Position numbers and translations under genes: made by a program. Shown here in pieces: positions 48,503-56,311 of a DNA stretch of 64,000 nucleotides. The stretch's first letter is position 1; each line of letters opens with the position of its first letter. The notes beneath the pieces are model-generated. The model did no database searches, had not been told where the DNA came from, and saw only the letters and a list, made by a program, of their open reading frames with translations. Source of the stretch: Pseudalkalibacillus salsuginis (lineage in GTDB: Bacteria > Bacillota > Bacilli > Bacillales > Fictibacillaceae). The DNA is taken from assembly GCF_021646685.1 (NCBI RefSeq), contig NZ_JAKJHW010000006.1, forward strand, positions 186,001 to 250,000. Direction: 5' to 3'.

Positions 48503-48604
48503 CACCGATATATTTTTGATTTGCACCGATAAAAATTGAATGAGCACCGATATAAATTAAATGTTCATCGATAAAAATTGAATGAGCACCGATATATTTT
48601 AAAT
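48503..48604 (+). repeat. Array of CACCGATA motif at exact 21-bp steps
   Basis: CACCGATA, CACCGATA, CACCGATA, CATCGATA and CACCGATA begin at 48503, 48524, 48545, 48566 and 48587: five units, 21-bp step, spacers AAAAATTGAATGAG-like. Confidence 0.85.
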
Positions 48605-48677
48605 GAACTCTAAAAAGGAATTCATAGGGCTCTATCGAAATGATGAGGATGCATAGATTTATAAAGGAGAGTCATCA

Positions 48678-49577
48678 ATGAAAAACTGGGCATTTGTATT
48701 GATCGCACTCGGCGCGGCATTATGGGGCCTTATCGCGATTTTTGTGGAAGGTCTGTATGCTTATGGTTTTACAGCGCTCCAAGTCGTCGCGATCCGAGTC
48801 ATTGTAGCAGCACTGATCTTAATTGGCTTTGCACTCTTGAAAGACCCCAAGCTCTTCAAGGTTCATTGGCGGGACAGCATTTATTTCATCGGAACCGGCA
48901 TATTCAGCATTGTCTTCTTTAACTGGTGCCTGTTCACTGCGATCCGGGAAACTTCAATTGCGGTAGCAGCCATTTTACTTTATACAGCTCCTGCGATCGT
49001 GACGATCATTTCAAGATTTTTGTTTAAAGAATGGTTCACGAAGAGAAAACTTGCCGCACTATTCATGACATTGTTCGGGTGTGCGTTTGTGATCGGTCTG
49101 ATTCCCGGAGGTTCGAGCTCTGTTTCGTTATACGGCGTCATTGTGGGACTTGGCTCAGGCTTGGGTTACGCACTTTATAGTATTTTTGGGAAGTATGCCC
49201 TGTCGAAATATTCATCCTTGACCGTCATTACGTACACGTTCATTTTTGCCTCAGTGGCCATGATTCCGACCACAGGTTTATGGAGGATGACAAGCGAGCT
49301 GAAAGAACCAGGTGTTATTTTGAATGCAGTCGGGATCGGTTTTGTATCCACTGTTCTCGCCTACATGCTGTATACAGCCGGCCTGCAATTCGTGGAATCG
49401 AGCCGGGCTTCGATTACAGCTACGGTCGAGCCTGTGGTCGCGACCTTGGTAAGCGTTGTGCTGTTCCAGGAACAACTGACAGTTTGGCAATTGGCCGGGA
49501 TCTTCCTGGTGCTCAGTGCTGTCATGATCGTGCAAGAATCGAAAAAAGCGAGGCTGAAACAATCATTAGCAAAATAG
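48678..49577 (+). CDS. EamA/DMT family transporter
   Basis: 299 residues, ten membrane helices in two EamA repeats (about 5-138 and 152-288; the second ends GIFLVLSAVMIVQES). Likely exporter of small metabolites; substrate unknown. AAAGGAGAG precedes the ATG. The SDR gene starts 12 bases after its stop, so the two are probably co-transcribed. Confidence 0.88.
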   Translation: MKNWAFVLIALGAALWGLIAIFVEGLYAYGFTALQVVAIRVIVAALILIGFALLKDPKLFKVHWRDSIYFIGTGIFSIVFFNWCLFTAIRETSIAVAAILLYTAPAIVTIISRFLFKEWFTKRKLAALFMTLFGCAFVIGLIPGGSSSVSLYGVIVGLGSGLGYALYSIFGKYALSKYSSLTVITYTFIFASVAMIPTTGLWRMTSELKEPGVILNAVGIGFVSTVLAYMLYTAGLQFVESSRASITATVEPVVATLVSVVLFQEQLTVWQLAGIFLVLSAVMIVQESKKARLKQSLAK

Positions 49578-49588
49578 GGGGAGTAAAA

Positions 49589-50353
49589 ATGAATCGAATA
49601 GCCCTGGTAACCGGAGCCAGCCGCTTGAAAGGAATCGGAGCAGCAACATGTCGCTCTCTGGCTGATTCCGGTATAGATGTCTTTTTTACGTATTGGACAG
49701 CTTATGATCGGCAAATGGAATGGGGGATCCATAACGATGAACCTGCACTTTTGCAGGCTGAACTAATGGACAAAGGTGTAAGGTGTGAACGGATGGAAAT
49801 GGATTTGTCAGATACATCAAATCTCAACTTGTTATTGAGACAAGTCGAAGATTCGCTAGGTTACCCTGATATCCTTATCAACAATGCCTGCTATTCGACG
49901 AATGACTCATATGCCACGATTGAGGAAGAAAGCCTTGACTTGCATTACGCAATCAATGTAAGGGCTGTCACCTTGTTGACCTCCTATTTTGCGAGGGGTT
50001 TTAAGAAGGGGAAGGGTGGCCGTGTCATTTCATTGACTTCAGGTCAATCACTCGAGTCGATGCGCAACGAGCTTTCCTATGCGATTACCAAGGGTACGGT
50101 AGAACATCTGACGAAAACGCTTGTGCCTGATCTTGCGGAAAAAGGGATAACGATCAACGCAGTAAATCCTGGTCCGAATGACACCGGGTGGATGGATGCT
50201 GATTTAAAAGAAGCACTATTACCGAAGTTTCCGATGGGAAGGCTGGGTACGCCTGAAGACGTAGGGCGATTGATCCGGTTTTTGGCAGGTGAAGAAGCCG
50301 AGTGGATAACTGGTCAAATCATCCATTCTGAAGGTGGATTTCAGCGAGCATAA
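49589..50353 (+). CDS. SDR family oxidoreductase
   Basis: 254 residues. Rossmann motif TGASRLKGIGAATC, NNA motif ILINNACYS, catalytic Ser/Tyr/Lys in SLTSGQSLESMRNELSYAIT K, and a C-terminal ITGQIIHSEGGFQ block. A longer frame starts at 49280 within the upstream gene, but ATG 49589 with GGGGGAG ahead is the real start. Resembles FabG-like reductases related to aminoglycoside-neighbour SDRs; substrate unknown. Confidence 0.9.
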   Translation: MNRIALVTGASRLKGIGAATCRSLADSGIDVFFTYWTAYDRQMEWGIHNDEPALLQAELMDKGVRCERMEMDLSDTSNLNLLLRQVEDSLGYPDILINNACYSTNDSYATIEEESLDLHYAINVRAVTLLTSYFARGFKKGKGGRVISLTSGQSLESMRNELSYAITKGTVEHLTKTLVPDLAEKGITINAVNPGPNDTGWMDADLKEALLPKFPMGRLGTPEDVGRLIRFLAGEEAEWITGQIIHSEGGFQRA

Positions 50354-50381
50354 TTTTATAAATGGCGGTGGATCAGTTGAA

Positions 50382-50552
50382 AAAATTATCTGGATTCGGG
50401 AATTTGGAATCATTCTCTTCTTGATGGGTGTCTATTTATTCGTTTAAGAATTGGCTGCGGAAACGTTTATTATTACTAAATCTATGGCTACTGCTTATTT
50501 GACGATCGGGATTGCGATCACATTATTATCATTTTTCTATAAGCGCTCTTAG
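50382..50552 (+). pseudogene. Remnant of a small two-helix membrane protein
   Basis: In one frame: KIIWIREFGIILFLMGVYLF V, a TAA, then ETFIITKSMATAYLTIGIAI and TLLSFFYKRS. Two hydrophobic helices broken by a stop, with no clean start. Likely decayed; weak evidence. Confidence 0.35.
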
Positions 50553-50683
50553 ATCCTTCTGTTGATCTCAATAGGGAAATGTCTTCAGGAGAAATTTGCG
50601 GTACTCCCTCGGAAAAGGAGTGATTCGCAGAAATCATCAAGGAAGAATAGCAGTGCTTTCTATTAAAGGAAAGAGGATCGAAA

Positions 50684-51331
50684 ATGGAAACGGTTATTAC
50701 AAAAGGGGATATTCCCTTGACCTCGATTTATTTTGTCCGCCATGCCCATTCTGTGTACTCGACTGATGAATATGGACGTGGATTGTCTGAACGCGGAAAA
50801 GAAGATGCTGGACAAGTGGCAGACCGATTTAAAGGAGAGCATATAGATGTTGTATTCTCTAGTCCTTATAAAAGGGCGATTGAAACGGTACAAGGAATTG
50901 CGGATTTTAAAGGGCTTGAGGTACAGACGATCGAAAACTTGAAGGAACGTAAATTAGCGGCGCATTCTGTTGATTACTTCGACTATGCAATCCAAAAAGT
51001 ATGGGCTCAGCCTGATTATTCCTTTCAGGGTGGCGAGTCTAACATCCAGGCGCAAAAAAGGGCAATTCCTAGTATCTCTAATTTGTTACGAAAATACGAG
51101 GGGAAAGGGATCGTCATCGGGACACATGGAAATATCATGGTTTTGGTCATGAATCATTTTGACAGAAAATATAATTTTGACTTTTGGAAACGGCTTACGA
51201 TACCGGATATTTACAAGCTGACTTTTGAACATGAAAGGTTGGTTGACGTAAAAAGGATTAGGAAAGGATTAGATGAGGGTAAAGGAGAGGGGAAAATAAA
51301 TGATTTTTCGGAAAAAGACCTACCATATTAA
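50684..51331 (+). CDS. Histidine phosphatase family protein
   Basis: 215 residues of the phosphoglycerate mutase-like superfamily. The phosphohistidine motif is FVRHAHSVYS (RHA instead of the common RHG), with the second core SSPYKRAIETVQG and the later IGTHGNIMV. Acts on small phosphorylated molecules. GGAAAGAGG precedes the ATG. The end overlaps the next gene by 32 bases. Confidence 0.88.
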   Translation: METVITKGDIPLTSIYFVRHAHSVYSTDEYGRGLSERGKEDAGQVADRFKGEHIDVVFSSPYKRAIETVQGIADFKGLEVQTIENLKERKLAAHSVDYFDYAIQKVWAQPDYSFQGGESNIQAQKRAIPSISNLLRKYEGKGIVIGTHGNIMVLVMNHFDRKYNFDFWKRLTIPDIYKLTFEHERLVDVKRIRKGLDEGKGEGKINDFSEKDLPY

Positions 51332-52064
51332 ACCAGAAGGTCTTGAGGCTGTCACTGATTTTTTTCATACATATCTGCTCCCCAACCAATGGAAACATGG
51401 GGCAAAGCTGGTCGGAAGATGGGTGAGTGAAGATAAATGTAACATTACAGCGGTTTGGCAATATGAAAGCTATGAAGCCTATGAACAGATTGAAAAGCGG
51501 GTACGCACGGATGAATTACATACGCAAGCACAAGCGAAGAAACCATTGATCTTACCATTCATCCTATCCAGCAGTCAGGAATTCATGGAATCGACAGGTG
51601 ATTACCATGTTCCCCGCCATATTGTCGCTGTATCTGGGCTTATTCAGAATGAGGCAGGGGAAACGCTGCTTGTCAAAACGAATTGGCGTAACGATACGTG
51701 GGAGCTTCCCGGCGGTCAAGTGGAAGAGGGAGAACCGCTTGAAACTGCATTGGTCCGTGAGATACTAGAAGAAACAGCGATCAACGTGAAACTGACGAAG
51801 ACGACTGGAGTCTATCAAAACATAACGAGTAGGATTGTCAGCGTCGTGTTCAAAGGGATGGCACTTAATACCGAGATTGTAAAACAAGATTCCGAAATCC
51901 AAGAGGCGAAATTTGTCATGCTTACTGAGGAGAATGCTTCCGAGTACATTACACGCTTTCATATCGCTACAAGAGCAATTGATGCGTTAAAATCTGAAGG
52001 ATCAGTACCAGTTGAATCTGTCAAAGTGAAACCGTATGAACGGCTGCACCGGATTGGAAATTAG
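51300..52064 (+). CDS. NIPSNAP-like domain fused to Nudix hydrolase
   Basis: 254 residues. The N-terminal 95 residues (MIFRKKTYHIKPEGLEAVTD, WQYESYEAYEQIEKRVR) resemble NIPSNAP/dimeric alpha-beta barrel domains. From about 105 a Nudix domain follows with the box GGQVEEGEPLETALVREILE ETA. Predicted to hydrolyse nucleoside-diphosphate derivatives. Translationally coupled to the phosphatase gene: GGAGAGGGG lies within the upstream gene. A joint role of the pair is inferred. Confidence 0.82.
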   Translation: MIFRKKTYHIKPEGLEAVTDFFHTYLLPNQWKHGAKLVGRWVSEDKCNITAVWQYESYEAYEQIEKRVRTDELHTQAQAKKPLILPFILSSSQEFMESTGDYHVPRHIVAVSGLIQNEAGETLLVKTNWRNDTWELPGGQVEEGEPLETALVREILEETAINVKLTKTTGVYQNITSRIVSVVFKGMALNTEIVKQDSEIQEAKFVMLTEENASEYITRFHIATRAIDALKSEGSVPVESVKVKPYERLHRIGN

Positions 52065-52175
52065 ACGGAGAAGAAAATCAAACCAGAGACCGAGTGAATT
52101 CCATTCTGCTGGCCGGTTAAAGAACGTGTGGAAACCCGTAAACTAAGAGTAACAATTCGAAAGGGAGCGGGTACC

Positions 52176-52241
52176 ATGTTCAACATTTACGAAATCGAGA
52201 AAATCATCATAGAAATAACAAACAAAAATAAAAAGAGATAG
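52176..52241 (+). CDS. Possible 21-residue peptide
   Basis: MFNIYEIEKIIIEITNKNKK R after AAAGGGAGCGGG. The ribosome site is good, but nothing else supports it; no family is recognised. Confidence 0.3.
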   Translation: MFNIYEIEKIIIEITNKNKKR

Positions 52242-52321
52242 GAAGATAGAAGCTCACCTTTAGTAGCATGTGGGCTTTATTGTCGAGATCAGTGGACCTG
52301 ATCCCGAGACGACGCGATGCT

Positions 52322-52495
52322 TTACTTCTCTTCCAATCTCGTTTCCAGCTCTTCAACTTTCTTTCGAAGCTGTGCCAGCTCTTCCTTTCGGACATCACCT
52401 TTAGAGGAAAGCCGATTTCCAATCATAAAAAAAATCGAAACTGTGAAGATCACAAACGCGATTATCCCTATTCCAAGCAATAGATATAGCCCCAT
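52322..52495 (-). CDS. Small membrane protein with coiled-coil tail
   Basis: 57 residues: MGLYLLLGIGIIAFVIFTVS, one membrane helix to about residue 26, then KGDVRKEELAQLRKKVEELE, a heptad-like coil. AAAGGAGGG stands before the ATG. No family name can be given. Confidence 0.65.
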   Translation of the reverse strand: MGLYLLLGIGIIAFVIFTVSIFFMIGNRLSSKGDVRKEELAQLRKKVEELETRLEEK

Positions 52496-52555
52496 CCAAT
52501 CCCTCCTTTTCTAACAATTGTAACATGACGTGAGAACTTCCCTTTGAAACAGACA

Positions 52556-52583
52556 AAAAGCAGCTGAATGATCAGCTGCTTTA
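52556..52583 (-). terminator. Terminator of the HpaB-type gene
   Basis: AGCAGCTGA-ATGA-TCAGCTGCT with TTTTTGTC on the minus strand; overlaps the stop codon. Confidence 0.85.
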
Positions 52584-54020
52584 ATCTTTGCTCGAGAGAA
52601 AATCCTTGACCCACTCAATTTGGGGATCACGGAAGTATCCTGAATACAACCGTTTAGAAAGGCTGAGCGGGCCGCCGAAGAAAAATTGTTCATACAGGGA
52701 TTGCCGTGTTCCGAATGCACTCATCGATAGGTCCCATGCTAAACGGAATATTTTGACGCGGTCTTCAGCATTCGCATTTGCAGCTTGAAGATAACCATTC
52801 AGGTCCTCTCGGATCGGGGAATTGAAATCTTTCTCGCTCGGTATAGTCACGAGTCCGCTTGCTCCAAGACTTTGGATGACTTCACTGAAAGTCGGATAAA
52901 TTTTTGCATAATAACACAATGCAGCATGAAGAGGCTCTGAAGCCGGCGTCATCGTTCCCCAGCGATCGACTTTTGCTTGTATTTCTGAAGACAGGAGGAA
53001 CGCCTTCATGGCTTCCAATGCGATAATCACATCAGCAACCTTATCCTGGACAAGATCATATCCGCCAATATTGATCGTATGGATCATCAATTGGATCGTT
53101 CCGAGAATGAATTCGGTTTTTACGATGCAACGGCTGACCACTTGGTGGACAGTTTGCGGGAAAAAGCTTGTTTGTGAATACACCTGTCCCGACAGTTCCG
53201 TACTTTCGTGAAAAAACACGTTTTCCCAAGGGACAAGCACATCGTCGAAAACAATTACCGAATCAAGCTCGTCGAATCGTGATCCCAAAGGATGATCGAA
53301 ACGGGATTTTCCATAATCGAACGATTCACGTGCAATGAAACGCAAACCAGGTGTATTGGCTGGGAGGGAGAACCCATTCGCCATAGAAGATTCCTTGATT
53401 CCGCCTTGTGGAAATACGATCAATTCATCCGTCAAACCACCCTGGGTGGCCAACAGGCGGGCTCCTTTTATTATAAGGCCATCTTTCGTCTTTTCCTTGA
53501 TACGCGCCGCGACCTGGTCGTCTGCAAGATCATAATGATACTTGCCTCGATTCACTTGAGGATGGACGAAAGTATGGGTGAAGGAAAGGTCCTCCCTCGT
53601 TGCTTTTTCATATAGGTTCCTCATGTTTTCACAAAACTTAGGGTCCTGTGTTTTGAACAGCTCTGCTGATTGTGTAAATGTCATCAAAATCGTATTCAAG
53701 TAGTCTGGTGAGCGACCAAGCAAGCCCCCAGTAGCTTTTGCCCACTCCTGGAATGCAAGCCGTCTTTTCTCCAGATCCTCTTTCGTCTTAGGAGGATAGA
53801 AGGCGATTCCTGCACGCTCGCCGTTTCCCAAATGAAAGGACATCTTATTGATTTTCTCTTCTTCCAATTGAAGGTCGTATAAGCTTGCTTTCGTTTTCAT
53901 AATCCCTTTCAGAGCTGGATGTTCTGAAAGTTTTTCTTTTACTTGATCACCATCGATCCATATCTCTGGATGTAAGTTGTTGATACGGTCGATATATTGT
54001 TGACCAGATATTAGTCCCAT
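52581..54020 (-). CDS. 4-hydroxyphenylacetate 3-monooxygenase family oxygenase (HpaB-like)
   Basis: 479 residues, full length. Acyl-CoA-dehydrogenase-like fold of the two-component FADH2-using monooxygenases: FTHTFVHPQVNRGKY, FARESFDYGKSRFDHPLGSR-like central region, and VFDDVLVPWENVFFHE. It hydroxylates aromatic rings with FADH2 from a separate reductase; no hpaC lies nearby. Similar to YoaI of B. subtilis. Start at 54020 (AAAGGGGTTAGG ahead); frame open to 54044. Confidence 0.9.
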   Translation of the reverse strand: MGLISGQQYIDRINNLHPEIWIDGDQVKEKLSEHPALKGIMKTKASLYDLQLEEEKINKMSFHLGNGERAGIAFYPPKTKEDLEKRRLAFQEWAKATGGLLGRSPDYLNTILMTFTQSAELFKTQDPKFCENMRNLYEKATREDLSFTHTFVHPQVNRGKYHYDLADDQVAARIKEKTKDGLIIKGARLLATQGGLTDELIVFPQGGIKESSMANGFSLPANTPGLRFIARESFDYGKSRFDHPLGSRFDELDSVIVFDDVLVPWENVFFHESTELSGQVYSQTSFFPQTVHQVVSRCIVKTEFILGTIQLMIHTINIGGYDLVQDKVADVIIALEAMKAFLLSSEIQAKVDRWGTMTPASEPLHAALCYYAKIYPTFSEVIQSLGASGLVTIPSEKDFNSPIREDLNGYLQAANANAEDRVKIFRLAWDLSMSAFGTRQSLYEQFFFGGPLSLSKRLYSGYFRDPQIEWVKDFLSSKD

Positions 54021-54214
54021 AAACCTAACCCCTTTGCCATCCAATCATACATATACAATATGCAAAAGAGGGCGCAACGGTACGAAAGAATGCGGATGTC
54101 CTTTAACATCATTGTATTGATGGGGATTTCTGGATTACAAGTACTTGATAAAAATCGTGAAACAGAATGGGGGCTTATTGAAAACCGCAATCGACATTGA
54201 TTGATGGGATCGTG

Positions 54215-54796
54215 TTAAGCGAGCTTCCTTTCAAGCTTCTTTTTTACGCCAGGCCACTCTGATTCCAGAACGCTGAAATAGACGGTGTCCCTTACATAGC
54301 CTGTATAGGTGAGGCGGCTCTTACGAAGAACACCTTCTCTTACCCCGCCGATCCGCTCAATAGCAACCTGTGATCGCTTATTGCGACCGTCCGTTTTTAG
54401 TTGGACCCTGATGGTTTCCAACTCTTCAAAACAATGCTGGAAAAGCAGGTATTTGCATTCTGTATTCACAGGTGAACGCCAAACGGATGGAGTCAGCCAC
54501 GTCCAACCGATCTCAAGATGCCGATCCTTTTCTGAAATATCAAGAAAACGGGTACTTCCGACAAGCTGCTTCTGCTTATGATCATATATGACAAAAGGAA
54601 ATTCAGCCCCCTTTTCTCTTGATGTCAAAGCCTGATGTACGAGGGTCTTCATATCCTCTAACGAATCAATGCGCATAGGCATGTAATCCCATATGCCTTC
54701 ATACTGAGCCGCTGCATACAATTCTTCTATATCTTCCACTTCCATTGGACGGATGGTTACATGGTTTCCTGTCAATGTTACTGGCTTGATCCACAT
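54215..54796 (-). CDS. GNAT acetyltransferase, RimJ/RimL type
   Basis: 193 residues. N-terminal TGNHVTIRPMEVEDIEELY, the strand LEIGWTWLTPSVWRSPVNTE, and KTDGRNKRSQVAIERIGGVR EG follow the RimL-like pattern. The motif A here has WRSPVNTE instead of a clear Q/RxxGxG/A, as in the YdaF-like branch. AAGGAG lies 10 bases before the ATG. Substrate may be an amino acid or ribosomal protein N-terminus; unknown. Confidence 0.85.
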   Translation of the reverse strand: MWIKPVTLTGNHVTIRPMEVEDIEELYAAAQYEGIWDYMPMRIDSLEDMKTLVHQALTSREKGAEFPFVIYDHKQKQLVGSTRFLDISEKDRHLEIGWTWLTPSVWRSPVNTECKYLLFQHCFEELETIRVQLKTDGRNKRSQVAIERIGGVREGVLRKSRLTYTGYVRDTVYFSVLESEWPGVKKKLERKLA

Positions 54797-55076
54797 TATT
54801 CATCTGCTCCTTCTTTTCTGACTGCTGACTATATTCCATTTCAGAAAAGAAAAATCCTTTAATAAAATGACTTGTTAAAGTTCTGTTATATATGCAAAAC
54901 TCACTCTCTTTCCGGTGTAATAAGCATATTTCGTTCACTTGCAAAGGATGTGCTAGCTTCGACGTTCACCACAGGACATGGTGGTTGTTAGTCGAAGATC
55001 CTTAAAATTGCTGTGTTCCTCGTTTGGCTTGCTTTTCTCACTGGGGTATCGCGATGTTTATAACAAAGCCAAATAA
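54797..55076. other. Intergenic region with nested hairpin element
   Basis: No gene. CTTCGAC-N3-CACCA-N7-TGGTG-N7-GTCGAAG (54957-54997) is a nested dyad; TAGTCGAAGATCC at its right edge recurs inverted near 4707. Confidence 0.5.
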
Positions 55077-55107
55077 AAAAGATGGGCTCTGATTCGAGCC
55101 CATCTTT
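55077..55107. terminator. Bidirectional terminator
   Basis: AAAGATGGGCTC-TGATTC-GAGCCCATCTTT, preceded by A run; closes the gene at 55107. Confidence 0.88.
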
Positions 55108-55784
55108 CACTCCATGATAGATTTGATTTCTGACCAGACCTTTTTCATTTCAGCGTCCATTTCGTCATGGTTCACATTGAAATGATTCATCATTTCTTCA
55201 CGTGAATGACCTTGTTTCTTGTATTGGATGACTGCTTTCAAATCCTTATCGCTCAATTTCGCCACGACTGCCGCTTTGACTAGATGGTGCAATCGTACAT
55301 CCTCCTTCAAGTAGCCCTTTAATTCCGAAACATCTTTATTGGTATATTTTTCAAGAAAACCGAGGATTTCCTCTTTGTGCTGTTCGAATTGCTTTTTGTG
55401 GGCTTTCCACTTTGCTCTATGTTCAGCCACTTTTTCTGGACTGACACCGAAATGTTCAGCCGTCTGTTCCCATGACTTTGATTTTTTATAGTAAGTCAGC
55501 ACTTCCTCGATTCGTTTTTTTGAAAGCCGGGCAATATGTGCTGCTTGGAAAACATCCTCTTTCGAATGACCTTTTTCCAATAAGGAGTGAATTTCCCTCA
55601 TATCAGATTTATGATGTATGGCTGGTTTTTGACTGATATGTCCATTGTGTCCTTCTGCTTCCTGGGCTTCATTAACCATGTTCGACTCGTTCATGTTTGT
55701 TGCAGCCGCGTCTACAGATTGTGGTAAAAGCATTCCTATGATGGCTAGTCCTATAGCAGGGGCCCAAAACCTCTTATTCTTCAT
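55107..55784 (-). CDS. Secreted helical protein with an internal duplication
   Basis: 225 residues, signal peptide (1-27, LLPQSVDA-A), then a His- and Glu-rich linker and two related helical blocks: SKEDVFQAAHIARLSKKRIE then EVLTYYKKSKSWEQTAEHFG (about 74-125), and VRLHHLVKAAVVAKLSDKDL then KAVIQYKKQGHSREEMMNHF (about 165-215). Each block reads as helix-turn-helices ending in a (Y)KK-H/S-W/R-E-(E/Q)-x-x-x-H-F-(G/N)-V element. No known family. AGGGAGTG precedes the ATG. Confidence 0.75.
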   Translation of the reverse strand: MKNKRFWAPAIGLAIIGMLLPQSVDAAATNMNESNMVNEAQEAEGHNGHISQKPAIHHKSDMREIHSLLEKGHSKEDVFQAAHIARLSKKRIEEVLTYYKKSKSWEQTAEHFGVSPEKVAEHRAKWKAHKKQFEQHKEEILGFLEKYTNKDVSELKGYLKEDVRLHHLVKAAVVAKLSDKDLKAVIQYKKQGHSREEMMNHFNVNHDEMDAEMKKVWSEIKSIME

Positions 55785-55892
55785 TGTTATACACTCCCTG
55801 AATGTGATGATGATCTGTTTTTTTAAAAGTATTTACCACAATTAAAAAAGCATTCACATTTTGGGATTATTTACAAAATTTTAAAGATGTTA

Positions 55893-55920
55893 AAAAGCTG
55901 ACACCCTTAGTCAGCCTTTA
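55893..55920 (-). terminator. Terminator of the 64-residue protein gene
   Basis: GGCTGAC-TAAGGGT-GTCAGC with TTTTT on the minus strand. Confidence 0.8.
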
Positions 55921-55927
55921 AGATTCC

Positions 55928-56122
55928 TCATCGAAAGGGAACAAAAGGGTAACCGATATACTGGATTTTCAAGGTTCCATCCTCGTAGGTTATCGGCCCT
56001 ATGTTGCCGACTATCGTAATCGGGTTCGAATTCGAACGAAAGTCGTTGAAAAGCGGGTTTTGTAAAATAATGATCAACAGCAGGTACAGCAGCAACAAGA
56101 TAAGCAGAATACGGTCCATCAC
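55928..56122 (-). CDS. Small membrane-anchored protein
   Basis: 64 residues from GTG 56122 (or 63 from ATG 56119), with GGAGG well placed. An extremely hydrophobic N-terminal helix (RILLILLLLYLLLIIIL) is followed by an exported 40-residue part (VGNIGPITYEDGTLKIQYIG YP). No family recognised. Confidence 0.65.
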   Translation of the reverse strand: MMDRILLILLLLYLLLIIILQNPLFNDFRSNSNPITIVGNIGPITYEDGTLKIQYIGYPFVPFR

Positions 56123-56311
56123 AACAATTCCTCCAGGTAATTTCTAGTACAGTATATATATGTCGGGATGGCATTACAGTTTCATGTCAAAAAGCGGTCA
56201 TACCAATAAGCAAGATTGAATAGAAAGCAGGTTCTTCGTCCGAATCCTCTTATAATGATTCAAAAGTTTATGGTACAGTTAATAAAGAGAGAGGGAGAGG
56301 GCGGAGAACAA

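Noticed and set aside
47999-48604. CRISPR array
   Set aside because: The repeated core is only 8-9 bases, the step is 21 bp, units are degenerate and no cas gene is near.
49280-49588. N-terminal extension of the SDR protein
   Set aside because: It overlaps the EamA gene in another frame and lacks a ribosome site; the Rossmann motif begins right after ATG 49589.
52207-52483. Arg/Lys-rich minus frame and Phe/Ser-rich plus frame over the small membrane gene
   Set aside because: Both are shadows of the 57-residue protein at 52322-52495, which has the ribosome site and a membrane helix.
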